NCBI GenBank assembly: GCA_004026145.2
Contig: CP034992.1
Span: 6,726,135-6,790,134, forward strand
Direction of reading: 5' to 3'
Source of the DNA: Takifugu bimaculatus
Taxonomy: Eukaryota; Chordata; Actinopteri; Tetraodontiformes; Tetraodontidae
DNA length: 64,000 nt
How positions within the stretch are numbered: the stretch's first letter is position 1; every line of letters begins with the position of its first letter. Both the position numbers and the translations under genes were made by a program. Below the pieces are notes generated by a model, which worked only from the letters and a program-made list of their open reading frames with translations, did no database searches and had not been told where the DNA came from. Shown in pieces: positions 61,967 through 64,000 of this stretch.

Positions 61967-62036
<70 letters not shown>

Positions 62037-63326
62037 ATGCGCGCATGTTTGTCCTCCTGTCATCACCCTTCAGATCAGGTGTTTGGCTGTCGCCTGGAGA
62101 TGCTCTGTGAGAGAGAGAGGAGTACTGTCCCTCGCTTCGTCAGACTCTGTACAGAGGCCGTGGAGAAGAGAGGTACGGTACACGCACACACACACACACA
62201 CTCACACACACACATAGGACAAACCCAGCCTCACCCAGAGGCTCATCAAAAGAAACAATATGATAAAAATTTATCAGAAGAGATGTTTCTGCCAGCAGCA
62301 GACAGATCTAAATGAGAGAAAATTGACCTGTTTGGGCTGTTTAGAAACAATACTGCCAATAAATATTTAATACACATGGAAAAAACTTTGGATCAGAAGA
62401 GCTGCATTAAATTAAACATTCCTAGTGAGTTTTTCAGAGATTTGCAGACACCGGGGAGGAATGTCTGTTTTTCGATGAGTAAATCACATTAAACCTGCAT
62501 AAGTTTTGTATCCAACTTTAACTTAAAATAGGGAATAACACAACAGCAGGTAGGACAAAGCACAAACCTCATGTATAAAGTACTGCAGGACGGATATAAG
62601 CGCATGCACGTCTTATTAATCATTATTAAGGATTTAACACCATTCCGCGTTTTCCTTTCGCTTTAGCGCCTGCAGGTTGTTACTGATCAATACTTCCCCT
62701 AATTTGGCTCCAACTTTGGGTCTGAAAGCAACAGGAAAGAAGCAGAAACTCAGTGTCATCATCATAAAACAAAATTTTGGGAGGAAGTTCAGCTTCGCCG
62801 CTGGGCCTGATGTGATCCTCCCCAACTAACCGGTGCAATTAAAGCAAACGTCCTGGGTGTGCTTAATTATTAATGTGTAAAAGATGAGCAGGAAAACAAC
62901 AAAATCGGCTCTGGCTGCCTCTGGACCAGGGTCTGGAAGTCTAGCTTACGTAGACCCCCCTGCCAACCCAGAGGAGCATCAGCTGGAACTGGTTCTGTGT
63001 GCTGTGTTGCAGGACTGGACAGTGACGGCATCTACAGGGTCTCCGGGAACCTGGCTGTGATCCAGAAGCTACGCTTCCTGGTGAACCACGGTAAGGAAGG
63101 AGGGCAGGAGGGCTTCTCCCAACTGTCAGAACCAAATATTATTAATAGCTCACTCTTCTTTTCAGTCAAGACAAATGTCATCTGGTGCCTTTTTCTCAGC
63201 TACATATAATAACTGAGTGAGCACAAAGGCCCCCAAACCTCTAAATGTTCCACCGAACGTCTGTTTTTGCAGAGCGGGCAGTGACCACTGACGGCAGATA
63301 CATGTTCCCAGCAGAGTTGGTGCAAG
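49866..63326 (+). CDS. arhgap9: Rho GTPase-activating protein 9 (SH3-WW-PH-RhoGAP), partial, frameshifted
   Basis: GAP for Rac/Cdc42-type GTPases. Exons: 49866-50087, 50312-50507, 50633-51018, 53178-53432, 53921-54010 and 56452-56514 (these two less sure), 57600-57746, 57876-57974, 58864-58925, 59043-59130, 59235-59330, 59611-59709, 60070-60175, 60568-60688, 62074-62172, 63013-63090, 63273-63326, then off the edge. ATG 49866 gives MLSGSW and an SH3 domain (VVLEAQYDYNYRANDG, KKTNADWWQ, YVPATYV). WW: QVLELWEQYLDPSTGRSFYV. PH: KIAEGGRKLRKNWSLSWVVL to FNTIQSVIDRL. RhoGAP begins DQVFGCRLEMLCERE, then GLDSDGIYRVSGNLAVIQKL. NHERAVTTDGRYMFP matches an insert I recall only in ARHGAP9, which supports this paralogue along with its position beside mars1. 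Oddities: the WW core reads in another frame from both flanks of its exon, and exon 60568-60688 has one base too many, giving TAA at 60684. Confidence 0.87.
51225..51425. repeat. dispersed fish repeat copy 2 with (CA)n
   Basis: Contains 'ccattcatccatcttttttctagg', 'accagtccatcacagcgc', a (CA)n run at 51339-51365 and 'gcgaatttagagtctcc', the order typical of a common fish interspersed repeat. In arhgap9 intron 3. Confidence 0.6.
52160..52425. repeat. dispersed fish repeat copy 3 with (CA)n
   Basis: Same family as the copy about 1 kb upstream: a (CCGT/CCAT)n head at 52164-52195, 'agtctatcccagccgtcac', 'aaatcaccagttaatca', a (CA)n run (52293-52314) and 'ctcacacctagaggcaattt'. In arhgap9 intron 3. 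Confidence 0.65.
52426..52513. repeat. (GTGA)n microsatellite
   Basis: About 20 copies of GTGA directly after dispersed-repeat copy 3, in arhgap9 intron 3. It carries many donor-like GTGAGT sequences, none with exon support. Confidence 0.97.
54899..54920. repeat. T-rich run
   Basis: T12-G-T8 stretch in an arhgap9 intron; it makes the following CGCAG look like a strong acceptor. Confidence 0.9.
59718..59766. repeat. (CA)24 microsatellite beside an arhgap9 donor
   Basis: CA run starting 8 bp after the donor of the PH-domain exon that ends at 59709. CA repeats this close to a 5' splice site are known binding sites for hnRNP L in mammals. Confidence 0.97.
61968..62035. repeat. (TG)34 microsatellite upstream of arhgap9 exon 15
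   Basis: Pure TG run ending 38 bp before the RhoGAP exon at 62074. A short purine-pyrimidine stretch (CATGCGCGCATG, palindromic) follows it. Confidence 0.97.
62185..62214. repeat. (CA)15 microsatellite downstream of arhgap9 exon 15
   Basis: CA run with one interruption, starting 13 bp after the exon that ends at 62172; complementary in RNA to the TG run upstream of the same exon. Confidence 0.95.
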
Positions 63327-64000
63327 GTAGACTCTCGGATCAGGGTCGCTTTAAATGTTTATCTTTAACCCGCCTACTTTAACCCGCCAGAACCTTGTCA
63401 GGACCCGCCCACACACGGGTGTCGACGGCTCCTCGTGGCCGTGCTGCCACTGGCTGACTGCACACGCGGCTTGTGCGCCTTCTCTTTTCTGATGTAATAA
63501 CTGCGCTAATGCAGCCCGCAGCTGCCACCAAGTGGAGGAAACGGAGCATCAGCTCCTCCTAAGCTCACAGCTTCTGTCTGCTCTTCCTGTCCCCGCGAGC
63601 GTCTCCGTCTCTGAGCTGCAGCCGCCAGCTTTCGCGTCACGTCACGCCGTCACACGCTCTCCTCTGCTCATCTTCAGCGCTGCTCAGTGTGTTCTGCCTG
63701 TTTCCTGATGAGCTTTCCCAGATAGGAGACATACAATCCTATAGAAACCCAGGTTAAATAACCACTGTTATAACATTATGTTGTTAGAATAATTTGAATA
63801 CAGGATATATCTATAGGTTTTTTACGGCCTTACACAGATTACACATGTAATAGACATGTTATGTGTTATAAGACACTCCCACCTGCTGGCATCACTGTCA
63901 GACTATGTTACATTGATGATTGTATTTCATTTAAAGGCTATTTCTAACATGAAGTGTCTCCTTCCTTTTCAAGGAACCCTGTTCAGTTATTTACTCCACA

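Noticed and set aside
1..64000. CRISPR arrays, tRNA or rRNA genes
   Set aside because: No spaced direct-repeat arrays and no tRNA T-loop/anticodon pattern or rRNA core sequence were noticed on reading both strands.

Overview
The window looks like nuclear DNA of a ray-finned (teleost) fish. Genes are split by mostly short GT-AG introns, dinucleotide microsatellites are very frequent, there is an L2/Maui-like LINE fragment typical of fish, and five genes lie in the conserved vertebrate order KIF5A - DCTN2 - DDIT3 - MARS1 - ARHGAP9 known from human 12q13. The relative orientations also match the human locus as I remember it. Human MBD6, expected between DDIT3 and DCTN2, was not found. All identifications come from reading translations; no database search was run.

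Layout. 1-9178: kif5a (minus strand), only coding exon 1 (43 codons) and the start of a large intron 1 that runs off the left edge. 9179-11444: kif5a/dctn2 divergent intergenic region, with a TC repeat and an old LINE 3' tail. 11445-20580: dctn2 (plus), complete, 14 constitutive coding exons (403 aa) plus two microexons of 9 and 6 nt. 20581-24900: intergenic, rich in simple repeats, with a G-rich minisatellite and, at its right end, the ddit3 promoter (two CARE-like sites, GC box, two CCAAT boxes, TATA box). 24970-28590: ddit3/CHOP (plus), four exons, with a spliced upstream ORF in the leader and a 308-aa bZIP protein. 28572-38537: mars1 (minus), complete, 22 coding exons, 921 aa, tail-to-tail with ddit3 with poly(A) signals only about 30 bp apart. 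38538-49748: an 11 kb interval with a CCAAT-cluster candidate promoter, a LINE relic and repeats, and no protein gene that I recognise. 49749-64000: arhgap9 (plus), from its SH3 exon through WW, PH and the start of RhoGAP, cut by the right edge.

The genes do not form one pathway. kif5a and dctn2 both serve microtubule transport (kinesin-1 heavy chain; dynactin p50). ddit3 and mars1 both relate to amino-acid supply and translation stress: CHOP is an ATF4 target of the integrated stress response, and MARS1 charges initiator and elongator Met-tRNA. arhgap9 is a Rho-family GAP of blood cells in mammals.

Most interesting observations: (1) arhgap9 carries three apparent reading-frame shifts although dctn2, ddit3 and mars1 carry none; two compensate each other around the WW domain and the third gives a stop just before RhoGAP. 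(2) The ddit3 leader uORF shares the paired Met1/Met4 layout of the mammalian CHOP uORF but starts in a strong Kozak context and has a different C-terminus. (3) A perfect ATTGCATCA CARE lies about 300 bp upstream of the ddit3 TATA box. (4) dctn2 keeps 9-nt and 6-nt microexons, and one of its in-frame exons has a (GT)23-T-rich acceptor like CFTR exon 9. (5) arhgap9 exon 15 is flanked by complementary GT and CA repeats that could pair in the RNA.
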